Part shown: in pieces, positions 1-6,294 of the stretch
Position numbering within the stretch: position 1 is the stretch's first letter
How the letters are laid out: each line of letters starts with the position of its first letter
Origin: an uncultured Bacteroidota bacterium
Lineage (GTDB): Bacteria; Bacteroidota; Bacteroidia; Bacteroidales; P3
DNA length: 9,245 bases
Reading direction: 5' to 3'
NCBI GenBank assembly: GCA_902766265.1
Contig: CACXCY010000096.1
Location: 1-9,245, forward strand
The notes under the pieces: generated by a model
The model's input: only the letters and a program-made list of their open reading frames with translations
Database searches by the model: none
What the model was told of the DNA's origin: nothing
Program-made: the position numbers and the translations under genes

Positions 1-44
1 ACGAAGTGGTGGCGTTTGGCGAGAATGGTGGAAGAAAAAATCTG

Positions 45-71
45 TTTATTCAGTTTTTTTTCATATCTTTG
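45..71 (+). promoter_or_regulatory. Probable Bacteroidota-type promoter of lpdA
   Basis: TATCTTTG at 64-71 matches the Bacteroides -7 consensus TAnnTTTG exactly and is the same octamer found ahead of topA. The upstream element is weak: TTTA at 45-48 lies only 15 bp before it, closer than usual, so the -33 call is uncertain. Transcription would start near 76-78, giving a leader of roughly 73-75 nt before the ATG at 151. It probably drives lpdA and perhaps the whole six-gene cluster. The rest of positions 1-150 shows no gene I can support. Confidence 0.5.
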
Positions 72-150
72 CAACTCCAAAAGTGTCAATTGTTGACATA
101 TTTTGTTGTAAATAAGAACTATATTTAAATTAATACAAAAATTGACTAAC

Positions 151-1542
151 ATGAACTACGACCTTATCGTTATCGGAAGCGGCCCCGGAGGATATGTGGC
201 TGCCGTCAAAGGAGCACAGATGGGTATGAAAACAGCTGTTGTCGAGCGTGAGAATCTCGGCGGCATCTGCCTCAACTGGGGTTGCATCCCCACCAAGGCG
301 CTGCTCAAGAGCGCCCAGGTGTTCAACTATATCAACCATGCTGCCAGCTATGGCGTGCAGGCGCAGCCGGCTGAGGCCGACCTTGGCGCTATGGTGCAAC
401 GCAGCCGTGGTGTGGCCGAGACGATGAGCAAGGGCGTGCAGTTTCTCCTGAAGAAGAACAACGTCGATGTCATCATGGGCACAGCCAAGGTGATGGCTGG
501 CCACAAGGTGCAGGTGACCGACGCAGAGGGCAACGCCACCGAATATGAAGCTCCGCATATCATCATAGCCACCGGCGCCCGCAGCCGTGTGATGCCCAAT
601 CTGCCGCAGGACGGCAGGCACATCATCGGCTACCGTGAGGCCATGACGCTGCCCTTCAAGCCGAAGAGCATGGTTGTTGTGGGTAGCGGAGCCATCGGCA
701 GCGAGTTTGCCTTCTTCTACCAGAGCATCGGCGTGCAGGTGACGCTGGTGGAGTTTATGCCCACCATCCTCCCCAACGAGGATGAGGACACTTCGGCACA
801 GGTGGCTCGCAGCTTCAAGAAGATGGGCATGAAGGTGATGATGAGCGCCAGCGTGGAGCATGTGGATGTGGAAGGCGACGTTTGCCATGTGCATATCAAG
901 GACAAGAAAGGCGAGGAGGTGCTGGTGGATTGCGATGTGGTGCTGAGCGCCGTCGGCGTGGTGACCAATCTGGAAAACCTCGGCCTCGAGGAGACCGGTA
1001 TCCAGTCGGAGCGCGGCAAGATTACGGTGGACGACTACTATCAAACCAATGTGCCCGGCTACTATGCCATCGGCGATGTGGTGCACGGGCCTGCGTTGGC
1101 GCATGTGGCCAGCGCCGAAGCTATCTGCTGCGTGGAGAAAATATGTGGCGGTAACCCCGAGAAGGTGAACTACAGCAACATCCCCGGTTGTACCTATACC
1201 ACTCCCGAGGTGGCCAGCGTGGGTTTGAGCGAGAAGAAAGCCGTCGAGGCGGGACATGAGGTGCTGGTTGGCAAGTTCTTCTTCAAAGCCAGCGGCAAAG
1301 CTACGGCTGCCGGCAACACGGATGGTTTCATCAAGATGGTTATCGACAAGCAAACCGACCAGATATTGGGTGCCCACATGTGTGGCGACAACGTTACGGA
1401 GATGATCGCCGGCATCGTCAGCGCTCGCCAGAACGGCCTTACCGCCAAGCAGGTGGCGGGATCCATCCATCCTCATCCCACGATGAGCGAGGCCATTATG
1501 GAAGCCATCGAAGCCGCCTACGGCAAAGCCATCCACGGTTAA
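151..1542 (+). CDS. lpdA: Dihydrolipoyl dehydrogenase (E3)
   Basis: This flavoprotein reoxidises protein-bound dihydrolipoamide with NAD+, serving 2-oxoacid dehydrogenase complexes and/or the glycine cleavage system in the cytoplasm. At 463 residues it has the usual family length. Visible motifs in order are: the FAD-binding GSGPGG (residues 9-14); the redox disulphide in GGICLNWGCIPTK (Cys40 and Cys45); the NAD-binding GSGAIGSEFA (178-187); the second FAD motif YAIGDV (305-310); and the C-terminal HPHPTMSE with the catalytic His442-Glu447 pair. All key residues are present, so it should be active. I chose ATG 151 over an in-frame TTG at 142 because FAD-binding homology begins at once (MNYDLIVIGSG). 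No partner E1 or E2 gene lies in the window, so its complex cannot be named. The next gene follows after 35 bp. Confidence 0.96.
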   Translation: MNYDLIVIGSGPGGYVAAVKGAQMGMKTAVVERENLGGICLNWGCIPTKALLKSAQVFNYINHAASYGVQAQPAEADLGAMVQRSRGVAETMSKGVQFLLKKNNVDVIMGTAKVMAGHKVQVTDAEGNATEYEAPHIIIATGARSRVMPNLPQDGRHIIGYREAMTLPFKPKSMVVVGSGAIGSEFAFFYQSIGVQVTLVEFMPTILPNEDEDTSAQVARSFKKMGMKVMMSASVEHVDVEGDVCHVHIKDKKGEEVLVDCDVVLSAVGVVTNLENLGLEETGIQSERGKITVDDYYQTNVPGYYAIGDVVHGPALAHVASAEAICCVEKICGGNPEKVNYSNIPGCTYTTPEVASVGLSEKKAVEAGHEVLVGKFFFKASGKATAAGNTDGFIKMVIDKQTDQILGAHMCGDNVTEMIAGIVSARQNGLTAKQVAGSIHPHPTMSEAIMEAIEAAYGKAIHG

Positions 1543-1577
1543 TGCGCCGATAATCTGACCCAGAAAAAGAAAGCTGT

Positions 1578-2657
1578 ATGCCAGGAAAGTTCAGACCTAT
1601 ATCAACCAAGCGCACGCTCGTGGCGGAAGACCTATATGTGTGGGTTTCGCGCCATCCGGCGGATACCAACTTCGGTGTGCGTGGCCGCCACGAAACGGTC
1701 GTCAAAAACGGTCTCTATGTCTGCACGGGCACTCCCGGCACGGGATTCTTTGCCCGCGATACGGACAGCCATAGCTACCATAAGTTTGTCAGCGCTATTC
1801 GCAAAAGCCGGAAAAACACGTTGCCCAAGCTGTTGCTGGGCAAGGAGTTTTCGTATGCCAAAGAGCTGGCAAGGGTTGAACAGGCACTTGCTGAGCCAAA
1901 CGACGAGCGGCGCAACCTTATATTGAGCCACTATCAGAATGCCCTTCAGCTGGCTAAAGACAACGACTTTCTGGAGCGCATCGTCCGTGCTATCAAGGAC
2001 AGGATGAATATTAGCCCCGACAAGTTCCTGAACAGCGTGATGGCGCATTACAAGTCGACCATCGCGACCCAGTATCGCGAGATACAAGGGACGCAGCTGC
2101 ATATCGACAACTATGTGCCTGCCGATGTGATGGAGGCGTGGGGCAAGGTGATAGAGGCGTTCAAGAAACTGAGCAACACCCGTAGGATATGGTGCGTGGT
2201 GACGGATGACGACCGCCAGTACTATGAGCAGGTGTTCTTCGATATGGGTATCTTCGATTTTATCCAGTCGCCCTACGACACACCTGTGATGCGCGATTCG
2301 AATGGGGGGTGCTATTACCTCTATCCCGATATGCTGGTGGCTGCGCATGATTCGGTCGACTTTACGACACATCAGTTGAGAGACCTTGACTTTGAGTATG
2401 CGCTTGTTGACCTAAACACCATTGGCGGCACATTCGATGTGTTGTCCAACCATCGGCAGGGTAGCCACAAGCATCACAGACATCACTCCGACGCCCTCAG
2501 CACGCTCTACGGAATGTCGCGTTCGCAACAGGTGGGACAACTCTTCATACCGCAGTTGAACCTCACGTTTTTCTGCAACAAGCCGGCCATCGTGGAGGAA
2601 TTCGTCCGCGTGATGAAGGACTTTCAGCAACTCAACTGGCACCCGACAAGCAAATAA
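1578..2657 (+). CDS. Unrecognised conserved-looking protein, His-rich segment
   Basis: I do not recognise this 359-residue protein. It has no signal peptide or membrane segment and looks soluble and cytoplasmic. The N-terminal third is basic and ends in a helical-looking stretch (about residues 90-160). The second half, from about 200, alternates hydrophobic strands and helices (RIWCVVTDDD at 203-212; FEYALVDLN at 272-280), which resembles an alpha/beta fold. A histidine cluster, GSHKHHRHHSD (295-305), could bind metal or be a flexible loop. Codon use and GC content resemble the flanking genes, so it appears native rather than recently acquired. It lies 35 bp after lpdA and 15 bp before the M23 peptidase and is probably co-transcribed with both. 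Context gives no clear function because the neighbours are unrelated to one another. The ATG at 1578 is the first in frame after lpdA. Confidence 0.85.
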   Translation: MPGKFRPISTKRTLVAEDLYVWVSRHPADTNFGVRGRHETVVKNGLYVCTGTPGTGFFARDTDSHSYHKFVSAIRKSRKNTLPKLLLGKEFSYAKELARVEQALAEPNDERRNLILSHYQNALQLAKDNDFLERIVRAIKDRMNISPDKFLNSVMAHYKSTIATQYREIQGTQLHIDNYVPADVMEAWGKVIEAFKKLSNTRRIWCVVTDDDRQYYEQVFFDMGIFDFIQSPYDTPVMRDSNGGCYYLYPDMLVAAHDSVDFTTHQLRDLDFEYALVDLNTIGGTFDVLSNHRQGSHKHHRHHSDALSTLYGMSRSQQVGQLFIPQLNLTFFCNKPAIVEEFVRVMKDFQQLNWHPTSK

Positions 2658-2672
2658 CAAACTTTTAATATT

Positions 2673-3662
2673 ATGTCGCTCTTCAAACCCAAACGCACCT
2701 ACAAGTTCAACCCCCACACGCTTTCGTATGAGAAGGTGGTGGTCACCGTGCGTGAGAAGGTGAAGAAGATTTCGTTCACGGTGGCTTTCGGTTTGGTGCT
2801 TGGGGTGCTGTTCATGATACTGGGGTACCAGTTTGTCGACTCGCCCAAAGAGCGTGTGATGAAACGTGAGATAGCGCAGTACAAGCGCCAGCTGGCCTCC
2901 ATCAACAAGAGGTTGGCGCGCGACGAAAAGGTGCTGTCGGATTTGGAAAGCAGGGACGACGACATCTATCGCGTCATCTTTGAGTCGGCACCCATACCGG
3001 AGAGCGTGCGCAAAAGCGGTATAGGCGGCGTGGAGCGTTACAGCGATTTGGAGGGCTATGAGTGTGCGGAAGAGATAAAAGCGACGGCGCAGCGTCTCGA
3101 CGATTTGTCGAAACGACTGTATGTCCAGTCGGTGTCGTTCGACGAGATATCCATGATGGCTCGCAACAAGCAGGAGCGTCTGGCGGCTTTGCCGGCCATC
3201 ATGCCGGTACGCAAGAACCAATGCAAGTTGGTGTCGGGTTTCGGCTCGCGCTACCATCCCATTCTGCACCGCCATCGTATGCATACCGGTGTTGACCTCA
3301 CGGCTCGTCGTGGTACACCTGTCTATGCCACAGCCGACGGCAAAGTGACCACCGCAGGGCGCGACGGCAAAGGCCTGAGCGGCTACGGCATCACGGTCGT
3401 GGTGAATCACGGCTATGGTTTCCAGACGTTGTATGCCCACCTGAACGATGTTACCGTGCGACCGGGACAGAAGGTGAAGCGTGGTGAGTTGGTAGGTCAT
3501 GTAGGAGCTACGGGTCTCGCCCAGGGGCCGCATCTGCATTACGAGGTGATTCAAAACGGCAATAAAGTCAACCCTGTGTATTATTTCTTCAACGACCTTA
3601 CGCCTTCGGAGTATGAGGAGGTGATAGAGGCAGGCAACCAGGAGAACCAATGTCTGTCGTGA
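2673..3662 (+). CDS. Membrane-anchored M23 family metallopeptidase
   Basis: This is a predicted zinc endopeptidase of the M23 (LytM/lysostaphin) family, acting on peptidoglycan cross-links in the periplasm or regulating such enzymes. The order is: a basic cytoplasmic N-terminus (1-33); one membrane segment (about 34-53) serving as uncleaved anchor; a charged coiled-coil-like stretch (about 57-95); a linker; and the M23 domain (about 185-305). The zinc and catalytic residues are intact: His204 and Asp208 in HTGVD, His256 in YAHL, and His287 and His289 in HLHYEV. The SGFGSR motif (188-193) opens the domain. With a full set of ligands it is likely an active hydrolase rather than a degenerate activator such as EnvC. 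The architecture suits cell-wall remodelling or division. Its last 13 bp overlap the ispH start. Confidence 0.92.
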   Translation: MSLFKPKRTYKFNPHTLSYEKVVVTVREKVKKISFTVAFGLVLGVLFMILGYQFVDSPKERVMKREIAQYKRQLASINKRLARDEKVLSDLESRDDDIYRVIFESAPIPESVRKSGIGGVERYSDLEGYECAEEIKATAQRLDDLSKRLYVQSVSFDEISMMARNKQERLAALPAIMPVRKNQCKLVSGFGSRYHPILHRHRMHTGVDLTARRGTPVYATADGKVTTAGRDGKGLSGYGITVVVNHGYGFQTLYAHLNDVTVRPGQKVKRGELVGHVGATGLAQGPHLHYEVIQNGNKVNPVYYFFNDLTPSEYEEVIEAGNQENQCLS

Positions 3663-4531
3663 TTGACGATAATGCAGGATTTTGTTTCGGCGTAGTCAAA
3701 GCCATTGCAACTGCTGAGGATGAGCTGTCCCGTAGTGAGCAACTCTATTGTTTGGGCAATATCGTGCACAACGATGCCGAGGTGCATCGCCTGGCGGCCA
3801 AAGGACTCAGGGTTATCGACCGTGAGCAGCTGAAGCAACTGGAGCACACGCGGGTGCTTATCCGTGCGCACGGCGAGCCGCCCGAAACATACAGCATCGC
3901 TACCCAAAGAAACATACAACTGGTTGACGCCACGTGTCCTATCGTGCTGGCGTTGCAGAAGAAGATTAAGGAGGGTTATGAGGAGATGCGTCGGGTAGGG
4001 GGACAGATAGTCATCTTTGGCAAGCAGGGGCATGCCGAGGTGATAGGGCTGAACGGCCAGACGGGCAATTCGGCCATCATCGTGAGTCGCCCCGACGATG
4101 TGGAGGACATACGCTTCGACCGCCCGATTCGTCTCTATTCGCAGACGACAAAGAGCAAGGAGGACTACAACCAGTTGATAGAAAACATCCGTCGTCGTTG
4201 TTCGTCCGATTTTGTGGCGTACAACACCATCTGCAACCGTGTGAGCAATCGTGCGGCGCAGCTGAGGCGGTTTGCCCAGGGGGTGGATGCCGTAGTGTTT
4301 GTGAGCGGACCGGATTCCTCCAACGGTCACTATCTGTTCGACCTCTGCAGGCAGGTGCAGCCCAACACTTTCTTTGTCACCATGCCTGGCGACATCGACG
4401 GCGAGGCGCTCAATCGTTTCGCCACCGTGGGCATCACGGGAGCCACGTCGACGCCGCGTTGGCTGATGGAGCAGGTGGCCGAGGTGATTAAGACCCATGC
4501 TGCCGACGCATCCGCCCATGCTGCGCAATAA
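3650..4531 (+). CDS. ispH: 4-hydroxy-3-methylbut-2-enyl diphosphate reductase
   Basis: IspH catalyses the last step of the MEP (non-mevalonate) isoprenoid pathway, reducing HMBPP to IPP and DMAPP with a [4Fe-4S] cluster in the cytoplasm. At 293 residues it has near-normal length. The three cluster cysteines are Cys12 (GFCFGV), Cys96 (DATCP) and Cys195 (NTICN). Substrate-contact residues also line up: His40, His74 (RAHG), His128 and Glu130 (QGHAE), Thr167, SSN at 223-225, and a serine in the C-terminal GATSTP. The start is the ATG at 3650, inside the end of the peptidase gene and preceded by AGGAG at 3640-3644, five bases upstream. That could act as a Shine-Dalgarno site, although such sites matter less in this phylum. 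The 13-bp overlap suggests coupled translation. recF follows after 11 bp. Confidence 0.96.
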   Translation: MSVVIDDNAGFCFGVVKAIATAEDELSRSEQLYCLGNIVHNDAEVHRLAAKGLRVIDREQLKQLEHTRVLIRAHGEPPETYSIATQRNIQLVDATCPIVLALQKKIKEGYEEMRRVGGQIVIFGKQGHAEVIGLNGQTGNSAIIVSRPDDVEDIRFDRPIRLYSQTTKSKEDYNQLIENIRRRCSSDFVAYNTICNRVSNRAAQLRRFAQGVDAVVFVSGPDSSNGHYLFDLCRQVQPNTFFVTMPGDIDGEALNRFATVGITGATSTPRWLMEQVAEVIKTHAADASAHAAQ

Positions 4532-4542
4532 ATATACTTGCT

Positions 4543-5667
4543 ATGTACCTGGAACGTTTGCAACTTACGAATTTCAAAAACTATGCCGATGCCGACATCA
4601 GCTTCTCCAATAATGTGAACTGCTTTGTGGGCAACAATGGCGTAGGGAAAACAAACATTCTCGACGCGATTTATTATCTGTCGTTCTGCAAGAGCTTTTT
4701 CAATCCCATCGACAGCCAGAACATCCGTCACGGGGAGGAGTTTTTTTCTATCCATGGCGACTATATGATGGAGGAACCGGTGCGGGTGTCGTGCACTTTG
4801 AAGCGGGGACAGAACAAGCAGATTAAGTTCAACAAGAAGGCGGTGACGGCCTTTGCGGACCATATCGGGCGCATTCCGCTGGTGATGGTTTCGCCAAGCG
4901 ACCAGTCGCTTATCCTTGGCGGTAGCGACGTGAGGCGCAAATTCATCGACGGGGTCATCGCGCAGGCCGACCACGAGTACCTCAACAACCTGATGCAGTA
5001 CCAGAAGGCCGTGGAGCAGCGCAACCGTCTGTTGAAACAGTTTCACGAGAACAAGTATTTCGAAGAGGAGTCCATCGCGCTCTGGGACGAACAAATGGTG
5101 CGCTACGGACAGCCGATTTACGAGCGCCGACGCCGTTTCCTGGAGGATTTCGTGCCCTATTTCAACGAGTACTTTGGGCTGATTGCCGACGGGGCGTTGG
5201 CCGACGAGACGGCAAACATCATCTATCAGAGCCAGTTGCACGATGCTGTGCCGTTCGAGCAGCAACTTGTGGAGGCCCGCAAGCGCGACGCTCTGGTGCA
5301 ATACTCCACCGTGGGGGTGCACAAGGATGACTTCGAGTTCTTTATAGGGGATTACCCGGTGAAGCGTTTCGGCTCGCAGGGGCAGCAGAAGACTTTCATG
5401 CTGGCGCTGAAACTGGCGCAGTTCGAATACATGGGCAAACTCTTGGACACGAAACCGCTGCTTCTGTTGGATGACATCTTTGACAAACTGGACTTGCCGC
5501 GCCTTACGCAGCTCATCCGTCTGGTGGGCAGCAGCCGTTTCGGGCAGGTCTTCATCACCGACACGCAGCAAGGGCGCGTGGAGGCAATCTTCAAGGAAAA
5601 CACTGGTATTGACCACCGTATCTTCCACGTGGAGGTGGGCGGCATAATCGAAACTGCGACGCTATGA
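4543..5667 (+). CDS. recF: DNA replication and repair protein RecF
   Basis: RecF is an SMC-like ATPase that, with RecO and RecR, helps load RecA at single-strand gaps and stalled replication forks. The 374-residue length is normal. The N-terminus MYLERLQLTNFKNY is typical. Walker A is GNNGVGKT (30-37), the ABC signature region is FGSQGQQ (276-282), and Walker B is LLLLDD (306-311) followed by the D-loop FDKLD (313-317). Near the C-terminus QVFITDTQ (335-342) supplies the switch region. All ATPase motifs are intact. In many bacteria recF lies beside dnaA, dnaN and gyrB. Here it is in a mixed cluster, followed with a 4-bp overlap by the DUF721 gene, an arrangement familiar from Bacteroidota. 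No Shine-Dalgarno site precedes the ATG. Confidence 0.97.
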   Translation: MYLERLQLTNFKNYADADISFSNNVNCFVGNNGVGKTNILDAIYYLSFCKSFFNPIDSQNIRHGEEFFSIHGDYMMEEPVRVSCTLKRGQNKQIKFNKKAVTAFADHIGRIPLVMVSPSDQSLILGGSDVRRKFIDGVIAQADHEYLNNLMQYQKAVEQRNRLLKQFHENKYFEEESIALWDEQMVRYGQPIYERRRRFLEDFVPYFNEYFGLIADGALADETANIIYQSQLHDAVPFEQQLVEARKRDALVQYSTVGVHKDDFEFFIGDYPVKRFGSQGQQKTFMLALKLAQFEYMGKLLDTKPLLLLDDIFDKLDLPRLTQLIRLVGSSRFGQVFITDTQQGRVEAIFKENTGIDHRIFHVEVGGIIETATL

Positions 5668-5954
5668 ACGACCCGAAGGAACTGAACCAGCTGCTTGCCG
5701 ACGCTCTGCGCCGCTGCAACCTTGAGGACACGGTGACGCGCGGCCAGGTCGAGGACGCCTATCGCGAGGTGGTTGGCGAGTTGATTGTCAAGCTCACGCA
5801 GAAGGTGCAGTTCGACGTCCGCAACGGTATGCTGATGGTAAAGCTGGCCAGCCCCGCCCTGAAACACGAAATCTCCCTCAAAACCACATCGCTCATCGCA
5901 GCCGTCAACGCCCGTCTGCCCCGCGCCGTGGTGAAGAAACTCGTGCTGCTGTAG
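5664..5954 (+). CDS. DUF721 / DciA-like protein
   Basis: This 96-residue protein fits the DUF721 (DciA-like) family. In other bacteria DciA interacts with the replicative helicase DnaB and is thought to help load it where DnaC is absent. The visible pattern is a helical N-terminus, then WxxV-like helix equivalents (about 28-44), the strand-rich core GMLMVKLASPALKHEIS (about 55-71), a long helix, and VVKKLVLL at the end. It consists of little more than the domain, without the long tail some DciA proteins carry. Its ATG overlaps the recF stop (ATGA at 5664-5667), so translation is probably coupled. That pairing supports a replication or repair role. Family membership is likely; helicase-loading function is inferred from the family. 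It is the last gene of the plus-strand cluster. Confidence 0.82.
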   Translation: MNDPKELNQLLADALRRCNLEDTVTRGQVEDAYREVVGELIVKLTQKVQFDVRNGMLMVKLASPALKHEISLKTTSLIAAVNARLPRAVVKKLVLL

Positions 5955-5981
5955 GCCGTCTGTTGGGGGTAAATATTTCCT

Positions 5982-5998
5982 ATTGACCTTCAGTCAAT
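5982..5998. other. Small inverted repeat after the DUF721 gene
   Basis: ATTGAC (5982-5987) and GTCAAT (5993-5998) form a perfect 6-bp stem with a 5-base loop, 28 bp past the DUF721 stop. No T-run follows on the plus strand, so it is a poor intrinsic terminator. It may still mark or protect an mRNA 3' end. Confidence 0.4.
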
Positions 5999-6002
5999 TA
6001 CA

Positions 6003-6068
6003 AAACCTAACTTTTTCTATTAGAAAACCTAACCTTTTCTAATAGGAAACCTAACCTTTTCTAAAACG
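6003..6068. repeat. 22-bp tandem repeat, cluster 1 (three units)
   Basis: Three adjacent units begin at 6003, 6025 and 6047, exactly 22 bp apart. Each starts AAACCTAAC and continues with a T-rich stretch and CTA. Viewed differently, heptamer CCTAACC (CCTAACT in the first unit) alternates with 15-bp linkers. The linker TTTTCTATTAGAAAA (6013-6027) is a perfect 7+1+7 palindrome and TTTTCTAATAGGAAA (6035-6049) is nearly one. The third unit ends CTAAAACG and runs into a C-rich block. Confidence 0.93.
6013..6049. repeat. Inverted repeat with CCTAACC loop (hairpin 1)
   Basis: Arms 6013-6027 and 6035-6049 are reverse complements over all 15 positions apart from one T/G pair (6016 with 6046), which would be a U-G wobble in RNA. 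The 7-base loop is CCTAACC (6028-6034). Either strand could extrude this hairpin. Confidence 0.9.
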
Positions 6069-6110
6069 ACCTCCCACGCTACCGTTTTTGCCCAAAAACT
6101 CCACACCCCC
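6069..6110. repeat. C-rich block following repeat cluster 1
   Basis: This block follows CTAAAACG and matches the block at 6245-6286 at 26 of 42 aligned positions by eye. Shared features are CCCAC, TACC followed by five T, an ACA and a closing CCCC. It contains GTTTTT (6084-6089) and AAAAAC (6094-6099) as a 6-bp stem around GCCC. A near copy of that small hairpin, TTTTT and AAAAA around GACC, lies at 6129-6142. Confidence 0.65.
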
Positions 6111-6156
6111 GTCAGCATGTCGGGAGGATTTTTGACCAAAAACACGTCATGATAGA

Positions 6157-6244
6157 AAAGGTGACTTTTCATGCCATAAAACCTAACCTTTTATGGCAAG
6201 AAACCTAACCTTTCATGGCATGTAAAGTTACCTTTCCTAAAACG
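6157..6244. repeat. 22-bp tandem repeat, cluster 2 (two clear, two degenerate units)
   Basis: Clear units begin at 6179 and 6201 (AAACCTAACC plus a linker containing ATGGCA). A degenerate unit at 6223 (TAAAGTTACCTTTCC, ending CTAAAACG) keeps the 22-bp phase. A more diverged one at 6157 (AAAGGTGACTTTTC) precedes them and forms its own stem, GAAAAG (6155-6160) with CTTTTC (6165-6170). Cluster 2 lies 176 bp, exactly eight periods, from cluster 1. Confidence 0.85.
6167..6203. repeat. Inverted repeat with CCTAACC loop (hairpin 2)
   Basis: Arms 6167-6181 and 6189-6203 pair at 14 of 15 positions. The inner ten, TGCCATAAAA with TTTTATGGCA, are perfect; then comes one A/A mismatch and four more pairs. 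The loop is again CCTAACC (6182-6188). Arm length and loop equal those of hairpin 1, but most of the arm sequence differs. Confidence 0.9.
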
Positions 6245-6286
6245 CTCACCCACAGTACCATTTTTCTACCCCAACATTACATCCCC
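6245..6286. repeat. C-rich block following repeat cluster 2
   Basis: This is the second copy of the block at 6069-6110, placed identically after CTAAAACG. It is about 62% identical over 42 bp by eye. Its closing CCCC (6283-6286) faces GGGG from 6291 across TTTT, giving a 4-bp stem at the junction with the G-rich array. Confidence 0.6.
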
Positions 6287-6294
6287 TTTTGGGG

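Noticed and set aside
1..120. 3' end of an upstream gene
   Set aside because: All three plus-strand frames run through some of this stretch but give translations without recognisable features, and it overlaps the likely lpdA promoter; too short to judge.
142..150. TTG at 142 as the start of lpdA, three codons before the ATG
   Set aside because: The ATG at 151 places the FAD-binding strand right at the N-terminus as in other family members; TTG would add only Met-Thr-Asn.
130..1536. Long minus-strand open frame opposite lpdA, and similar long antisense frames at 2412-3650, 4330-5628 and 6850-8187
   Set aside because: They mirror real genes with strong motifs on the other strand and have His- and Leu-rich, low-complexity translations typical of antisense shadows in GC-biased codons.
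4533..4540. TATACTTG as a recF promoter -7 element
   Set aside because: One mismatch to the consensus, no TTTG at the right distance, and transcription would start after the recF ATG.
6003..6060. Telomere-like CCTAA repeats
   Set aside because: The resemblance is to a 5-6 base word only; the true period is 22 bp and the site is internal to a chromosome.
6084..6142. The two small T5/A5 hairpins as terminators of the plus-strand cluster
   Set aside because: Stems are only 5-6 A/T-rich pairs and no T-run follows on the plus strand, so they would be weak.
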